DNA of 64,000 nucleotides. Source: JAAYPI01 sp036734385. Its GTDB lineage: Bacteria; Bacteroidota; Bacteroidia; Bacteroidales; Paludibacteraceae. The notes under the pieces were generated by a model that was not told where the DNA came from, searched no databases, and saw only the letters and a program-made list of their open reading frames with translations. A program made the translations under genes and the position numbers. Position 1 is the stretch's first letter. The number at the start of each line of letters is the position of its first letter. The stretch covers positions 70,008 through 134,007 of the forward strand of contig DAIMYQ010000002.1 in the NCBI GenBank assembly GCA_036734385.1, written 5' to 3'. Positions 36,055 through 44,675 of this stretch are shown piece by piece.

Positions 36055-36960
36055 TCATTTATTCATCGTTACTTCACGGAAAATTTCTTCCATATCTTTT
36101 TCCTTCAATTGTAATGTCAGTAAAGGCACACCCTTTTCCACTGCAAAACGAAATATATCGGAACGAATATCTTTTGTACTTTCTACACAATAAGTGTTAG
36201 TTCGTATTTGAAAACAATGTTCAATATTCTGCAATTGAGAAAGCTCATCCTCCGAAACATTACCGGCAAACTCGGCTATTATATTAAAATTATTATCGGC
36301 AACTGAAATATTACTGGCATCATCTGCTACTATTCTTCCTTCTTTGATAATAATAAACCTATCGCAAATAGCATTCACTTCTTGCATGATATGTGTACTC
36401 AAGATAACCGTCTTATCCTTACCTACATGCTTTATCAATTGTCTTACTTCAACTATCTGATTTGGGTCAAGACCTGTAGTCGGCTCATCCAATATCAAAA
36501 CTTTTGGATTATGAACCAACGCCTGAGCTAATCCCACCCGTTGACGGTAACCTTTGGACAAATGTCCTATTTTCTTCTTATATTCCTCTGTTAAACCGGT
36601 TTGCTCAATTATTTCTGCTACTCGATCATGAGATTCTTTTTTCCCCACTTTGTATATTTGTGCGACAAACTGCAAATATTCTTTTACATACATGTCTAAA
36701 TACAAGGGATTATGTTCAGGCAAATAACCGATTATTTTTTGGGCTTCAAGGGGTTGTTTCTGGACATTAATATTTTGCACCGAAACGTTTCCACTATTCG
36801 GTGTAAGATAGCCGGTAATAACTTTCATTGTTGTCGATTTTCCGGCACCATTAGGGCCAAGAAATCCAACTATTTCTCCAGTATTGATACTAAAGGAAAC
36901 ATCCTTCAATACTTGCTGTTGTCCATAAAATTTATTTAATCCCTGAACAGAAAGACTCAT
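36055..36960 (-). CDS. gldA: GldA-type ABC transporter ATP-binding protein
   Basis: A 301-residue single ABC ATPase: Walker A GPNGAGKST (35-43), Q-loop region GYLPEHNPLY, signature LSKGYRQRVG, Walker B VLILDEPTTGLDP and the switch His in LSTHIMQEV. A C-terminal domain of about 80 residues follows. The GYLPEHNPLY Q-loop and tail are typical of the gliding-motility-associated GldA. In Flavobacterium GldA works with the permeases GldF and GldG, but neither is next to it here, as is usual in non-gliding Bacteroidales. It could instead energise another ABC-2 permease. Confidence 0.82.
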   Translation of the reverse strand: MSLSVQGLNKFYGQQQVLKDVSFSINTGEIVGFLGPNGAGKSTTMKVITGYLTPNSGNVSVQNINVQKQPLEAQKIIGYLPEHNPLYLDMYVKEYLQFVAQIYKVGKKESHDRVAEIIEQTGLTEEYKKKIGHLSKGYRQRVGLAQALVHNPKVLILDEPTTGLDPNQIVEVRQLIKHVGKDKTVILSTHIMQEVNAICDRFIIIKEGRIVADDASNISVADNNFNIIAEFAGNVSEDELSQLQNIEHCFQIRTNTYCVESTKDIRSDIFRFAVEKGVPLLTLQLKEKDMEEIFREVTMNK

Positions 36961-36989
36961 GATACTTTAGTTTACTAAAAAATAAGGAG

Positions 36990-36997
36990 CAAATTTA
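36990..36997 (-). promoter_or_regulatory. -7 box for gldA-ruvB-flippase unit
   Basis: TAAATTTG on the minus strand, 29 bases before the gldA start; exact TAnnTTTG. It faces away from the thiL promoter in the same 186-base intergenic region. Confidence 0.5.
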
Positions 36998-37117
36998 AAT
37001 AAAAAAAGGCACTTTAGCCCAAAAATTCTCACAAAAAACACTAATTCAAATCGGATTAGTAGAAAAAGTGCGATAAAAGGTTGAAACTACTCATTTTTTC
37101 AATCTCAATTAAATGAT

Positions 37118-37125
37118 TACTTTTG
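37118..37125 (+). promoter_or_regulatory. -7 box for thiL
   Basis: TACTTTTG, 21 bases before the chosen thiL ATG. The upstream in-frame TTG at 37123 overlaps the box and so is not the start. I saw no TPP riboswitch in the leader. Confidence 0.5.
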
Positions 37126-37146
37126 CAATGTAAAAATCTAATCAAA

Positions 37147-38187
37147 ATGAACAAAAAAACAGATATTTCAGAGTACGGTGAATTCGGACTTATTGAACAC
37201 CTGACAAAAAACATTATTTTACAAAACACATCCTCTCTAAAGGGTATAGGCGATGATGCTGCGGTCATAAAATACACAGGTCAAAACAAGCAAACTCTTG
37301 TCACTACTGATTTATTGCTCGAAGGAATCCATTTTGATTTAACCTATTGCCCACTTAAACATTTGGGCTACAAGGCGGCAATGGTAAATTTCTCTGATAT
37401 TTATGCCATGAACGGAAAACCAAAACAAATAACCCTATCATTAGGTCTTTCCAAACGTTTTTCGGTAGAAGATGTTGAAGATTTATATGAAGGAATTTTA
37501 TTAGCCTGTAAAAATCATCAAGTAGATTTGATTGGCGGTGACACAAGCTCATCAATGACTGGATTAACCATCAGCATCACATGTATCGGAGAAGCTGACA
37601 AAAACAAAATTGTCTATCGAAATGGAGCAAAAGACACCGATTTGATTTGTGTATCAGGAAACTTAGGCGCAGCATATATGGGATTACAACTTTTAGAAAG
37701 GGAAAAAAACGTTTTTAATGAAGAGAAATCGGTAACAGTAGAACCGGATTTTGCAGGAAAAGAATATATTCTCGAACGCCAACTTAAGCCAGAAGCTCGT
37801 AAAGATATCATTGAAACTTTGGAACAAAAGAACATTGTACCCACATCCATGATAGATATTTCGGACGGACTTTCTTCAGAAATAATGCATATTTGCAAGC
37901 AAAGCAATGTCGGTTGTAGAATATACGAAGACAGAATTCCTATTGATTTCCAAACAGCAACAATGGCTGAAGAATTTAACCTCAATTTAGTAACAGCAGC
38001 ATTGAATGGTGGGGAAGATTACGAACTACTATTTACAGTACCATTGGCTATGCACGATGAAATAATTACATTGAAAGATATTACCATAATTGGTCATATT
38101 ACGAAAAAAGAATTTGGCAATTTACTGATTACAAGAGATGAACAAGAGTTTACTCTGAAAGCTCAAGGATGGAAAGCTTTGTCTTAA
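37147..38187 (+). CDS. thiL: Thiamine-monophosphate kinase
   Basis: A 346-residue kinase of the PurM/ThiL fold that phosphorylates thiamine monophosphate to the active cofactor TPP. GIGDDAAVI (about 33-41) and the metal-binding VTTDLLLEGIHFD (about 52-64), VNFSDIYAMNGKP (about 81-93), GGDTSSS and SMIDISDGLSSEI (about 237-249) are all as expected for ThiL. I chose ATG 37147; the first residues EYGEFGLIEHL then align with the family. It is transcribed alone, followed by the rplY promoter. Confidence 0.93.
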   Translation: MNKKTDISEYGEFGLIEHLTKNIILQNTSSLKGIGDDAAVIKYTGQNKQTLVTTDLLLEGIHFDLTYCPLKHLGYKAAMVNFSDIYAMNGKPKQITLSLGLSKRFSVEDVEDLYEGILLACKNHQVDLIGGDTSSSMTGLTISITCIGEADKNKIVYRNGAKDTDLICVSGNLGAAYMGLQLLEREKNVFNEEKSVTVEPDFAGKEYILERQLKPEARKDIIETLEQKNIVPTSMIDISDGLSSEIMHICKQSNVGCRIYEDRIPIDFQTATMAEEFNLNLVTAALNGGEDYELLFTVPLAMHDEIITLKDITIIGHITKKEFGNLLITRDEQEFTLKAQGWKALS

Positions 38188-38226
38188 AAAACACAATCAT
38201 CTTTTTCAAGTTACAAAAAAATTATA

Positions 38227-38234
38227 TACCTTTG
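38227..38234 (+). promoter_or_regulatory. -7 box for rplY-pth
   Basis: TACCTTTG, followed by a leader of about 100 bases before rplY. The leader has a partly repetitive AAGTCACTAATCACTTA stretch but no convincing L25 autoregulatory fold by eye. Confidence 0.55.
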
Positions 38235-38334
38235 CCCCGCTTTTCGCAAGATAAGTGTGATGGAAAATTAAGTCACTAATCACTTAATAAAACAAATAAG
38301 ACTTAAATTTGAGTAACACAAAACAAAAAAACAC

Positions 38335-38907
38335 ATGAAATCATTTGAATTAACAGGTCTCTTAAGAACAGAATTAGGTAAAAAACCGAGCAAAGCGGTA
38401 AGAGTAGAAAGTGCAATTCCTTGCGTTATTTATGGTGGAGAAAAAAATATTCACTTTACGGTAACGGAAAGCGATGTTCGTAAACTTATTTATAGCCCTG
38501 AAATTTTTGAGGTAGCTCTGACACTAGATGGCAAAAAACATACTGCCGTAATGAAAGAAATCCAATTTCATCCGGTAACGGATAAAGTCTTACACATTGA
38601 TTTTCTTGAAGTAAACAGTGTTAAACCTATTATTTTTGATGTTCCCATCAAAACTGAAGGATTAGCTGAAGGAGTAAAAGCCGGCGGTAAACTTTCCGTT
38701 GAATTAAGAAAATTAAAAGTAAAAGCTCTTTGCAAAGACATTCCCGAATATTTAGTTATCAACGTAGACAAATTAGATTTAGGAAAAACAATTAAAGCTG
38801 GCGAACTTTCGTTCAAAAACTTAGAAATTCTAAACAACAAAGATAATGTAATCGTTGCTGTAAAATTAACAAGAGCAGCAAGAGGATTGGCGGCAAAAGG
38901 AGCCTAA
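38335..38907 (+). CDS. rplY: 50S ribosomal protein L25 (Ctc form)
   Basis: A 190-residue long-form L25 with an N-terminal 5S rRNA-binding domain (about 1-92; GKKPSKAVRVESAIPCVIYGG and MKEIQFHPVTDKVLHIDFLEV are typical) and a C-terminal CTC beta domain (about 95-180). It helps anchor 5S rRNA in the large subunit. It is followed after 20 bases by pth, the usual rplY-pth pair. Confidence 0.95.
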   Translation: MKSFELTGLLRTELGKKPSKAVRVESAIPCVIYGGEKNIHFTVTESDVRKLIYSPEIFEVALTLDGKKHTAVMKEIQFHPVTDKVLHIDFLEVNSVKPIIFDVPIKTEGLAEGVKAGGKLSVELRKLKVKALCKDIPEYLVINVDKLDLGKTIKAGELSFKNLEILNNKDNVIVAVKLTRAARGLAAKGA

Positions 38908-38927
38908 TTAAAAAATAATATAAGGAC

Positions 38928-39500
38928 GTGAAGTACTTAATTGTCGGGCTGGGAAATATTGGTAGCGAATACCAAGAAACTCGGCACAACATCGGATTTA
39001 TAACATTGGATGCTTTTGCCAAGGCATCCAATGTTTTTTTTACCGAAAACCGGTATGGATCAGTATGTGAATACAAGCTCAAAAACAAAACCCTTATTTT
39101 ACTTAAACCCTCCACATTCATGAACCTAAGCGGAAATGCCGTTCGCTATTGGATGAAGGAAGAAAAAATAGATATAGAAAATCTTCTTGTAGTTGTAGAT
39201 GATCTAGCTCTTCCATTCGGAACATTAAGGCTAAAACCTAAAGGCAGCAATGCCGGTCACAATGGTTTAAAAAACATTGAGGAAATTTTGGGAACAGACC
39301 AGTATGCCCGCTTACGTTTTGGCATCGGAAGTAATTTCGAAAAAGGCCGACAAATAGAATACGTATTAGGCAAATTCGACAACAAAGAAAAAGAATTGTT
39401 ACCTACACGTTTGGACATTGCTATAGAAATCATTAAAAATTTTGCCCTAACCGGTGTGCAAAACACGATGAACCTGTTTAACAACAACCAAGCTAAATAA
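38928..39500 (+). CDS. pth: Peptidyl-tRNA hydrolase
   Basis: A 190-residue enzyme that releases peptides from stalled peptidyl-tRNA. GLGNIG (7-12), the catalytic His20 in TRHNIGF, LLKPSTFMNLSGNAV (about 57-71) and VVVDDLALPFGTLRLKPKGSNAGHNGL (about 89-115) are all present. The start is GTG 38928; the residues MKYLIVGLGN fit the family start exactly, and an AAGGA stretch just before it can pair with 16S rRNA. Confidence 0.95.
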   Translation: MKYLIVGLGNIGSEYQETRHNIGFITLDAFAKASNVFFTENRYGSVCEYKLKNKTLILLKPSTFMNLSGNAVRYWMKEEKIDIENLLVVVDDLALPFGTLRLKPKGSNAGHNGLKNIEEILGTDQYARLRFGIGSNFEKGRQIEYVLGKFDNKEKELLPTRLDIAIEIIKNFALTGVQNTMNLFNNNQAK

Positions 39501-39554
39501 TTCAACTACCCGTCCATCATCTCAATATAAATTTTCAGATGGCACTGTTTTTTA

Positions 39555-39562
39555 TAACTTTG
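39555..39562 (+). promoter_or_regulatory. -7 box for S4-domain gene
   Basis: TAACTTTG, 8 bases before the ATG at 39571, so the mRNA leader would be very short or absent. Confidence 0.5.
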
Positions 39563-39570
39563 CACTCACC

Positions 39571-39960
39571 ATGAAAGATGAAATCCGCATAGACAAATGG
39601 CTCTGGGCTGTACGATTATTCAAAACCAGAACATTAGCAGCCGAAGCTTGTAAGAAAGGTAAAGTTATTATTGAAAACTTACCAGCCAAAGCCTCCCGAA
39701 ATATTAAGATTGGAGAAATTATACAAATCAAAAAAACACCTGTTATTTATTCTTTCAAAGTAATTGCATTTCCAAGTAGCAGACTTGGAGCAAAGCTCGT
39801 ATCCGAATATATGGAAAATGTTACTTCCCCTGATCAATACGAGATACTGGAACTTTCAAAAACGAGTGGCTTTATTGATAGAGAAAAAGGTACGGGGCGA
39901 CCGACAAAAAAAGATCGCCGGGCGCTCGACGAATTTACAGAAACCGAGTGGAATTTTTAA
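39571..39960 (+). CDS. S4 domain RNA-binding protein (Hsp15-like)
   Basis: A 129-residue protein with an S4 RNA-binding domain at about 6-65 (IRIDKWLWAVRLFKTRTLAAEACKKGKV) and a basic C-terminal tail (GTGRPTKKDRRALDEF). This matches HslR/Hsp15, which binds the 50S subunit with nascent chain and helps rescue stalled large subunits. It is next to pth, which also deals with stalled translation products. The DUF4924 gene begins 11 bases later. Confidence 0.88.
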   Translation: MKDEIRIDKWLWAVRLFKTRTLAAEACKKGKVIIENLPAKASRNIKIGEIIQIKKTPVIYSFKVIAFPSSRLGAKLVSEYMENVTSPDQYEILELSKTSGFIDREKGTGRPTKKDRRALDEFTETEWNF

Positions 39961-39971
39961 TTGCAACTGGC

Positions 39972-40505
39972 ATGATTATAGCAAGAAAAAAAAGAAAAGA
40001 GAATATTGCCGAATATATATTATATATGTGGCAAATAGAAGACATTATTCGTGCAAATAACCTGAACATTACAAAAATAGAAAATAATATTATTCAAAAA
40101 TTTGACCAGTCTACTGAAATAAAGAAGCAAATAAGAGAATGGTACGAAAGTCTCATTGAAATGATGATAACCGAAACCATTCAACAAGAAGGGCATCTGC
40201 AAATAAATAAAAATACACTCTCTTTATTAACTGATTTCCACAAAGAGCTTTTACTTGATTACCAAGAAATCGGATACCAAAACAGTTTCTACAAGTCTTT
40301 GCCATATATTAACGAATTACGACAAAAAAATAAAGAAAAAGACCTTTCTGATATAGAAATATGTTTCAATCTGATGTATGGAATTTTATTGTTACGAGTA
40401 CAAAAAAAAGAAATAAGTGAAAGTACTCTACAAGCAGCACAAGTTGTAAGCAGATTTCTTGCCATTTTATCTAAAAAATTCAAAGAAAAAGAAGAGGAAG
40501 AGTAA
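39972..40505 (+). CDS. DUF4924 family protein
   Basis: A 177-residue, probably all-helical cytoplasmic protein beginning MIIARKKRKENIAEYILYMWQIEDIIRA, which I recognise as the start of the Bacteroidetes-specific DUF4924 family. No catalytic motif is visible and the function is unknown. ATG 39972 is chosen over the ATG at 39948, which lies inside the S4 gene and adds 8 residues not seen in the family. It is probably cotranscribed with the S4 gene. Confidence 0.82.
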   Translation: MIIARKKRKENIAEYILYMWQIEDIIRANNLNITKIENNIIQKFDQSTEIKKQIREWYESLIEMMITETIQQEGHLQINKNTLSLLTDFHKELLLDYQEIGYQNSFYKSLPYINELRQKNKEKDLSDIEICFNLMYGILLLRVQKKEISESTLQAAQVVSRFLAILSKKFKEKEEEE

Positions 40506-40513
40506 AATATCTT

Positions 40514-40521
40514 TAACTTTG
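40514..40521 (+). promoter_or_regulatory. -7 box for rfb genes
   Basis: TAACTTTG, 30 bases before the rfbA ATG; exact TAnnTTTG. Confidence 0.5.
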
Positions 40522-40551
40522 CCCATCATTAATCAATAAGACAGCCACATT

Positions 40552-40903
40552 ATGAAAGGAATTGTACTTGCAGGAGGTTCAGGAACGAGACTTTACCCTA
40601 TTACAAAAAGTATTTCCAAGCAAATTATTCCTGTATACGACAAACCAATGATTTACTATCCTATTTCAGTGCTTATGCTGGCAGGAATAAGAGAAATTCT
40701 GATAATTTCTACTCCACAAGACATTCACTTATACGAAAATTTATTGGGTGACGGATCTGACTTAGGTATAAAATTTGAGTATGCTATCCAGCCCTCCCCT
40801 GATGGATTGGCTCAAGCATTTATCATTGGAGAAAAATTCATAGGAAAAGATAATGTTTGTATGGTTTTAGGAGACAATATCTTTTATGGGTATGGTTTCT
40901 CTA
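40552..40903 (+). CDS. rfbA: Glucose-1-phosphate thymidylyltransferase, 3' part lost in gap
   Basis: The first 117 residues of RfbA (RmlA), which makes dTDP-glucose from dTTP and glucose-1-phosphate, the first step to dTDP-L-rhamnose. LAGGSGTRLYP (6-16) is the nucleotide-binding loop; KQIIPVYDKPMIYYP follows, then QPSPDGLAQAF and VLGDNIFYG with the metal Asp. Full-length RfbA is about 290 residues, so about 170 residues are missing. The gap is therefore larger than 100 bases. Confidence 0.93.
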
Positions 40904-41003
40904 NNNNNNNNNNNNNNNNNNNNNNNNNNNNNNNNNNNNNNNNNNNNNNNNNNNNNNNNNNNNNNNNNNNNNNNNNNNNNNNNNNNNNNNNNNNNNNNNN
41001 NNN
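40904..41003. other. Assembly gap (100 N) between rfbA and rfbC
   Basis: Exactly 100 N. The missing end of rfbA (about 170 codons) and the missing start of rfbC (about 24 codons) need about 600 bases, so the N count is nominal. Confidence 0.99.
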
Positions 41004-41486
41004 TACTTTTACGAAACATACAACGAAAAAACATACCAAGGAGCAGGAATACTCAATCGATTTTGTCAAGACAATCTTTCTAAGTCATCGTACGGCGTAA
41101 TCAGAGGGTTGCATTTTCAATTGCGACCTTACAGCCAAGCTAAATTAGTTTCCGTAGTTATTGGCAAAGTATACGATGTGGCTGTTGATTTACGGACAGG
41201 TTCACCCACCTATGGTCAGTGGTTCGGAATAGAATTAAGCGAAGAAAATAAAACACAATTTCTAATTCCTCAAGGGTTTGCTCACGGATTTTCAGTTCTA
41301 AGCGAAACTGCCATTTTTTCTTATAAATGCGATAACACATATAATCCCGCATCTGAGGGTGGATTGTTATACAACGACCCTTTTTTAAATATTGATTGGA
41401 AAATACCGGCAGAAAAACAAATAATTTCTGAAAAAGATACCCTACATCCTCTTTTAAAAGACCTTAAAACAAATTTCATATTCTAA
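41004..41486 (+). CDS. rfbC: dTDP-4-dehydrorhamnose 3,5-epimerase, 5' end lost in gap
   Basis: The last 160 residues of RfbC (RmlC), the cupin epimerase of the dTDP-rhamnose pathway. It opens in frame at YFYETYNEKTYQ, a segment normally found about 24 residues from the start. VIRGLHFQ holds the catalytic His, and VAVDLRTGSPTYGQW, PQGFAHGFSVLSE and YKCDNTYNPASEGGL follow as expected. It ends 1 base before the rfbD start. Confidence 0.93.
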   Translation, partial: YFYETYNEKTYQGAGILNRFCQDNLSKSSYGVIRGLHFQLRPYSQAKLVSVVIGKVYDVAVDLRTGSPTYGQWFGIELSEENKTQFLIPQGFAHGFSVLSETAIFSYKCDNTYNPASEGGLLYNDPFLNIDWKIPAEKQIISEKDTLHPLLKDLKTNFIF

Positions 41487-41487
41487 C

Positions 41488-42363
41488 ATGAAAAATATTC
41501 TGATAACCGGATCATACGGACAATTAGGAAACGAAATAAACGTATTATCAAAAGGATACCCACAATTTAATTTTCTTTTTACCGACGTAGATTCTCTGGA
41601 CATTTGCAACAAACAAGCCATAGAGGAATTTTGCACAACAAACAAAGTAAACTATATACTTAATTGTGCAGCATATACAGCTGTTGACAAAGCTGAAGAA
41701 ATTGACCAACAAGCCATTTGCGAACGAATTAATGCACAGGCTGTTAAAAATATAGGCGAAGTAGGAAGTCAAATTGGGGCAAAAATAATACATATTTCCA
41801 CTGATTATGTTTTTGATGGCACTAATTATATTCCATATACTGAAGACATGAAAACTTGTCCAACGTCTGTTTACGGAAAAACAAAATTAGAAGGCGAAAA
41901 TCTACTCAAAAGCGTATGCAAGCAAGCAATCATTATCCGGACATCTTGGTTGTATTCTTCTTTTGGTAACAATTTCGTAAAAACGATGATTAAAGTAGGA
42001 AAAGAAAAAAGTGATTTGAATGTTATTTTTGACCAAATAGGTACGCCAACATACGCTGCGGATTTGGCGAAAGCAATGCTTACCATTATTGAATTAACCG
42101 AAAAAGACGAGAAAAACTTCAAGAGTGGAACTTATCATTTTTCAAACGAAGGAGTTTGCAGTTGGTATGATTTCACATTGGCTATTCACGAATTAAGTGG
42201 CATTACAAGCTGCAAAGTAAAGCCCATAGAGACAAAAGATTATCCACAAAAAACACCTCGTCCACATTACAGCGTCTTAAATAAAGCAAAAATAAAATTC
42301 ACCTTTAACATTGAAATTCCTCATTGGCAAGAAAGCCTCCAAAAATGTATTAAAACACTTTAA
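41488..42363 (+). CDS. rfbD: dTDP-4-dehydrorhamnose reductase
   Basis: A 291-residue short-chain dehydrogenase that makes dTDP-L-rhamnose in the last step. The Rossmann motif is GSYGQLGNEI (7-16), STDYVFDG is conserved, and the catalytic YGKTKLEGE (YxxxK) lies near 129-137. rfbB, the dehydratase for step two, is not next to it; a terminator and then the ATP synthase operon follow. rfbB must be elsewhere or absent from this scaffold. Confidence 0.95.
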   Translation: MKNILITGSYGQLGNEINVLSKGYPQFNFLFTDVDSLDICNKQAIEEFCTTNKVNYILNCAAYTAVDKAEEIDQQAICERINAQAVKNIGEVGSQIGAKIIHISTDYVFDGTNYIPYTEDMKTCPTSVYGKTKLEGENLLKSVCKQAIIIRTSWLYSSFGNNFVKTMIKVGKEKSDLNVIFDQIGTPTYAADLAKAMLTIIELTEKDEKNFKSGTYHFSNEGVCSWYDFTLAIHELSGITSCKVKPIETKDYPQKTPRPHYSVLNKAKIKFTFNIEIPHWQESLQKCIKTL

Positions 42364-42372
42364 CAAATTAGC

Positions 42373-42408
42373 AAACTCCCATTATAAAAGATTATAATGG
42401 GAGTTTTT
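42373..42408 (+). terminator. Terminator after rfbD
   Basis: Arms AAACTCCCATTATA (42373-42386) and TATAATGGGAGTTT (42393-42406) with a 6-base loop, followed by T-rich sequence. Confidence 0.9.
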
Positions 42409-42460
42409 CTTTTGGGTAAAACAAAAACATTAAAAAATTTTTTTTTTGTGATATTTTTTA

Positions 42461-42468
42461 TAACTTTG
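42461..42468 (+). promoter_or_regulatory. -7 box for ATP synthase operon
   Basis: TAACTTTG, 53 bases before atpD, preceded by a long T tract with a TTTG. Exact TAnnTTTG. Confidence 0.6.
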
Positions 42469-42521
42469 AGGCTGTAAAAGAATAACAACTCTATTTATCT
42501 ATTCTGAAATAAGTAAAATTT

Positions 42522-44036
42522 ATGCCAACAAAAGCAGAAAAAGGATATATAACACAAGTAATTGGTCCCGTTGTCGACGTATATTTCGGGGACGATGGTG
42601 ATTATCTTCCCGAGATTCACGATGCCCTTGAAGTTATACGCCCAACAGGAAGCAGCCTGATTTTAGAATGCCAACAACATATCGGAGAAAATTCAGTTCG
42701 TACCATCGCAATGGACTCCACGGACGGATTAGTCAGAGGGATGGAAGCCATCGCAAAAAAGAAGGCTATTTCAATGCCTATTGGTGAACAAATCAAAGGT
42801 CGCCTGCTAAACGTAATTGGGGATGCTATCGATGGCATAGGAGAACTTGACAGAAAAGGCGAATACCCAATTCACCGTGAGCCACCAAAATTTGAAGATT
42901 TAGCAACTTCAAAAGAAGTATTATTTACAGGTATAAAGGTTATTGACCTTCTTGCCCCTTACTCAAAGGGTGGTAAAATTGGTCTTTTCGGAGGTGCTGG
43001 TGTAGGCAAGACTGTCCTTATTATGGAACTTATAAATAATATTGCAAAAGGCTACAATGGCTATTCCGTATTTGCAGGTGTAGGAGAACGTACTCGTGAG
43101 GGTAATGACCTTTTACGTGATATGATTGAATCTAACGTAATCCGTTATGGTGAAGCGTTTAAAAAAAGTATGGAAGAAGGCAATTGGGATTTATCAAAAA
43201 TAGATCACGAAGAATTAGCAAAATCTCAGGCTACGCTGGTATTTGGGCAAATGAACGAACCGCCCGGAGCTCGTTCTTCTGTAGCACTTTCAGGTCTTAC
43301 TGTTGCCGAGTCATTTCGTGATGCTGATAACAAAGAAGGAAAAGGAAAAGATATTTTGTTCTTTATTGATAATATTTTTCGTTTTACGCAAGCTGGATCT
43401 GAGGTATCTGCCTTATTGGGACGTATGCCATCCGCAGTAGGTTACCAACCAACGTTAGCCACCGAAATGGGACTGATGCAAGAACGTATTACTTCTACAA
43501 AAAATGGATCAATTACTTCAATTCAAGCTATTTATGTTCCCGCAGATGACTTAACTGACCCTGCTCCTGCAACAACATTCTCTCACTTGGATGCAACAAC
43601 TGTACTAAGTAGAAAGATTTCCGAATTAGGAATTTATCCTGCCGTAGACCCTTTAGATTCGACTTCACGTATCCTAGACCCGAATGTTGTAGGTGAAAAG
43701 CATTACAAGACAGCTCTTCGTGTTGCAGAACTTTTACAACGCAATAAAGAGCTACAAGATATTGTTGCCATCTTAGGAATGGAAGAGCTTTCTGAAGAAG
43801 ATAAATTGGTGGTACACCGAGCTCGTCGTGTACAACGCTTTTTGTCACAGCCAATGCACGTAGCGGAACAATTTACGGGCATCAAAGGGACCATGGTTCC
43901 TATTGAAGAAACTATTCGAGGTTTTAATATGATTATGGATGGTGAAGTGGATAAATATCCCGAATCCGCATTTAACTTGGTCGGAACTATTGATGAAGCA
44001 ATTGAAAAGGGAGATAAGATACTTAATGAAATTTAG
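42522..44036 (+). CDS. atpD: ATP synthase F1 subunit beta
   Basis: A 504-residue catalytic F1 subunit. P-loop GGAGVGKT at 157-164, VGERTREGNDL near 180-190 with the catalytic Glu, ILFFIDNIFRFTQAGSEVSALLGRMPSAVGYQPTLA in the middle, and DELSEED-like EELSEEDKLVVHRARR near the C-terminus. It is the first gene of the operon, an order found in Bacteroidetes; most bacteria have it near the end. Confidence 0.98.
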   Translation: MPTKAEKGYITQVIGPVVDVYFGDDGDYLPEIHDALEVIRPTGSSLILECQQHIGENSVRTIAMDSTDGLVRGMEAIAKKKAISMPIGEQIKGRLLNVIGDAIDGIGELDRKGEYPIHREPPKFEDLATSKEVLFTGIKVIDLLAPYSKGGKIGLFGGAGVGKTVLIMELINNIAKGYNGYSVFAGVGERTREGNDLLRDMIESNVIRYGEAFKKSMEEGNWDLSKIDHEELAKSQATLVFGQMNEPPGARSSVALSGLTVAESFRDADNKEGKGKDILFFIDNIFRFTQAGSEVSALLGRMPSAVGYQPTLATEMGLMQERITSTKNGSITSIQAIYVPADDLTDPAPATTFSHLDATTVLSRKISELGIYPAVDPLDSTSRILDPNVVGEKHYKTALRVAELLQRNKELQDIVAILGMEELSEEDKLVVHRARRVQRFLSQPMHVAEQFTGIKGTMVPIEETIRGFNMIMDGEVDKYPESAFNLVGTIDEAIEKGDKILNEI

Positions 44037-44048
44037 TTTACCTCGAGT

Positions 44049-44294
44049 ATGAATATAGAGATTATTTCCCCATCGAAAAAGCTATTCTCAGGAGATGCTG
44101 TATCAATAACTGTTCCTAGTTCAAATGGAACATTTACGGTACTAAAGAATCATGCTCCTATAGTGGCTGTATTGAAGAGGGGAAAAATTTGGATTACAGT
44201 TCCTTCAGGAACTAAATCTAACATTGATATTTTAGGGGGCATTATCGAAATTCATAATAACAAAGTTGTAGCTTGTGTGGAAATTGAAGATTGA
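44049..44294 (+). CDS. atpC: ATP synthase F1 subunit epsilon, short form
   Basis: An 81-residue protein consisting only of the N-terminal beta-sandwich of epsilon (MNIEIISPSKKLFSGDAVSITVPSSNGTFTVLKNHAPIV). The two C-terminal helices that inhibit ATP hydrolysis in E. coli and Bacillus are absent, since typical epsilon is about 130-140 residues. The same short form is familiar in Bacteroidales. It lies 12 bases after atpD. Confidence 0.93.
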   Translation: MNIEIISPSKKLFSGDAVSITVPSSNGTFTVLKNHAPIVAVLKRGKIWITVPSGTKSNIDILGGIIEIHNNKVVACVEIED

Positions 44295-44297
44295 AGG

Positions 44298-44675
44298 ATG
44301 AAAAAATATTACCAAATAGTAGTTGCATTAACTTTAATAACAGAAATTATCTTTTTTCTTATAAGAAAAGAGCTTCCATCGTTATATTGGAATGACTCTT
44401 TTTTGGTGATTCCTCCATTCTTTATGGGCGTAGAAATTTTATATTGCTTATTGGTAAAACGTTACTCCGAAAAGGGAAATAAAGTAAATTGGTATATGAT
44501 TTACAAAATGAGTAAAATAATGGTATCCTTAATTATTTTGGGGCTGTATATGTATCTTGTAAATATTAGCAGAATAGGGTTCTTGCTTATTTTTGGGCTT
44601 TCTTATTTAATTTTTCTTTTTGCCGAAACATGGATATTTCTTGATTATCAAAAACATAAAAAGGAAATTCTATGA
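44298..44675 (+). CDS. AtpI-like membrane protein of the ATP synthase operon
   Basis: A 125-residue protein with four predicted membrane helices (about 5-22, 35-52, 72-90 and 95-115) and charged ends. It occupies the AtpI place before atpB and its stop overlaps the atpB start by 4 bases. AtpI helps assemble the c-ring in other bacteria. Sequence likeness to AtpI is weak by eye, so the call rests mainly on position and topology. Confidence 0.65.
   Translation: MKKYYQIVVALTLITEIIFFLIRKELPSLYWNDSFLVIPPFFMGVEILYCLLVKRYSEKGNKVNWYMIYKMSKIMVSLIILGLYMYLVNISRIGFLLIFGLSYLIFLFAETWIFLDYQKHKKEIL

Noticed and set aside
40552..41486. An RfbA-RfbC fusion protein read through the gap
   Set aside because: Continuity through N has no meaning, the gap length is nominal, and the two visible frames do not join at 100 N.
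43528..43854. Minus-strand ORF inside atpD
   Set aside because: Opposite strand of a highly conserved gene; no domain.
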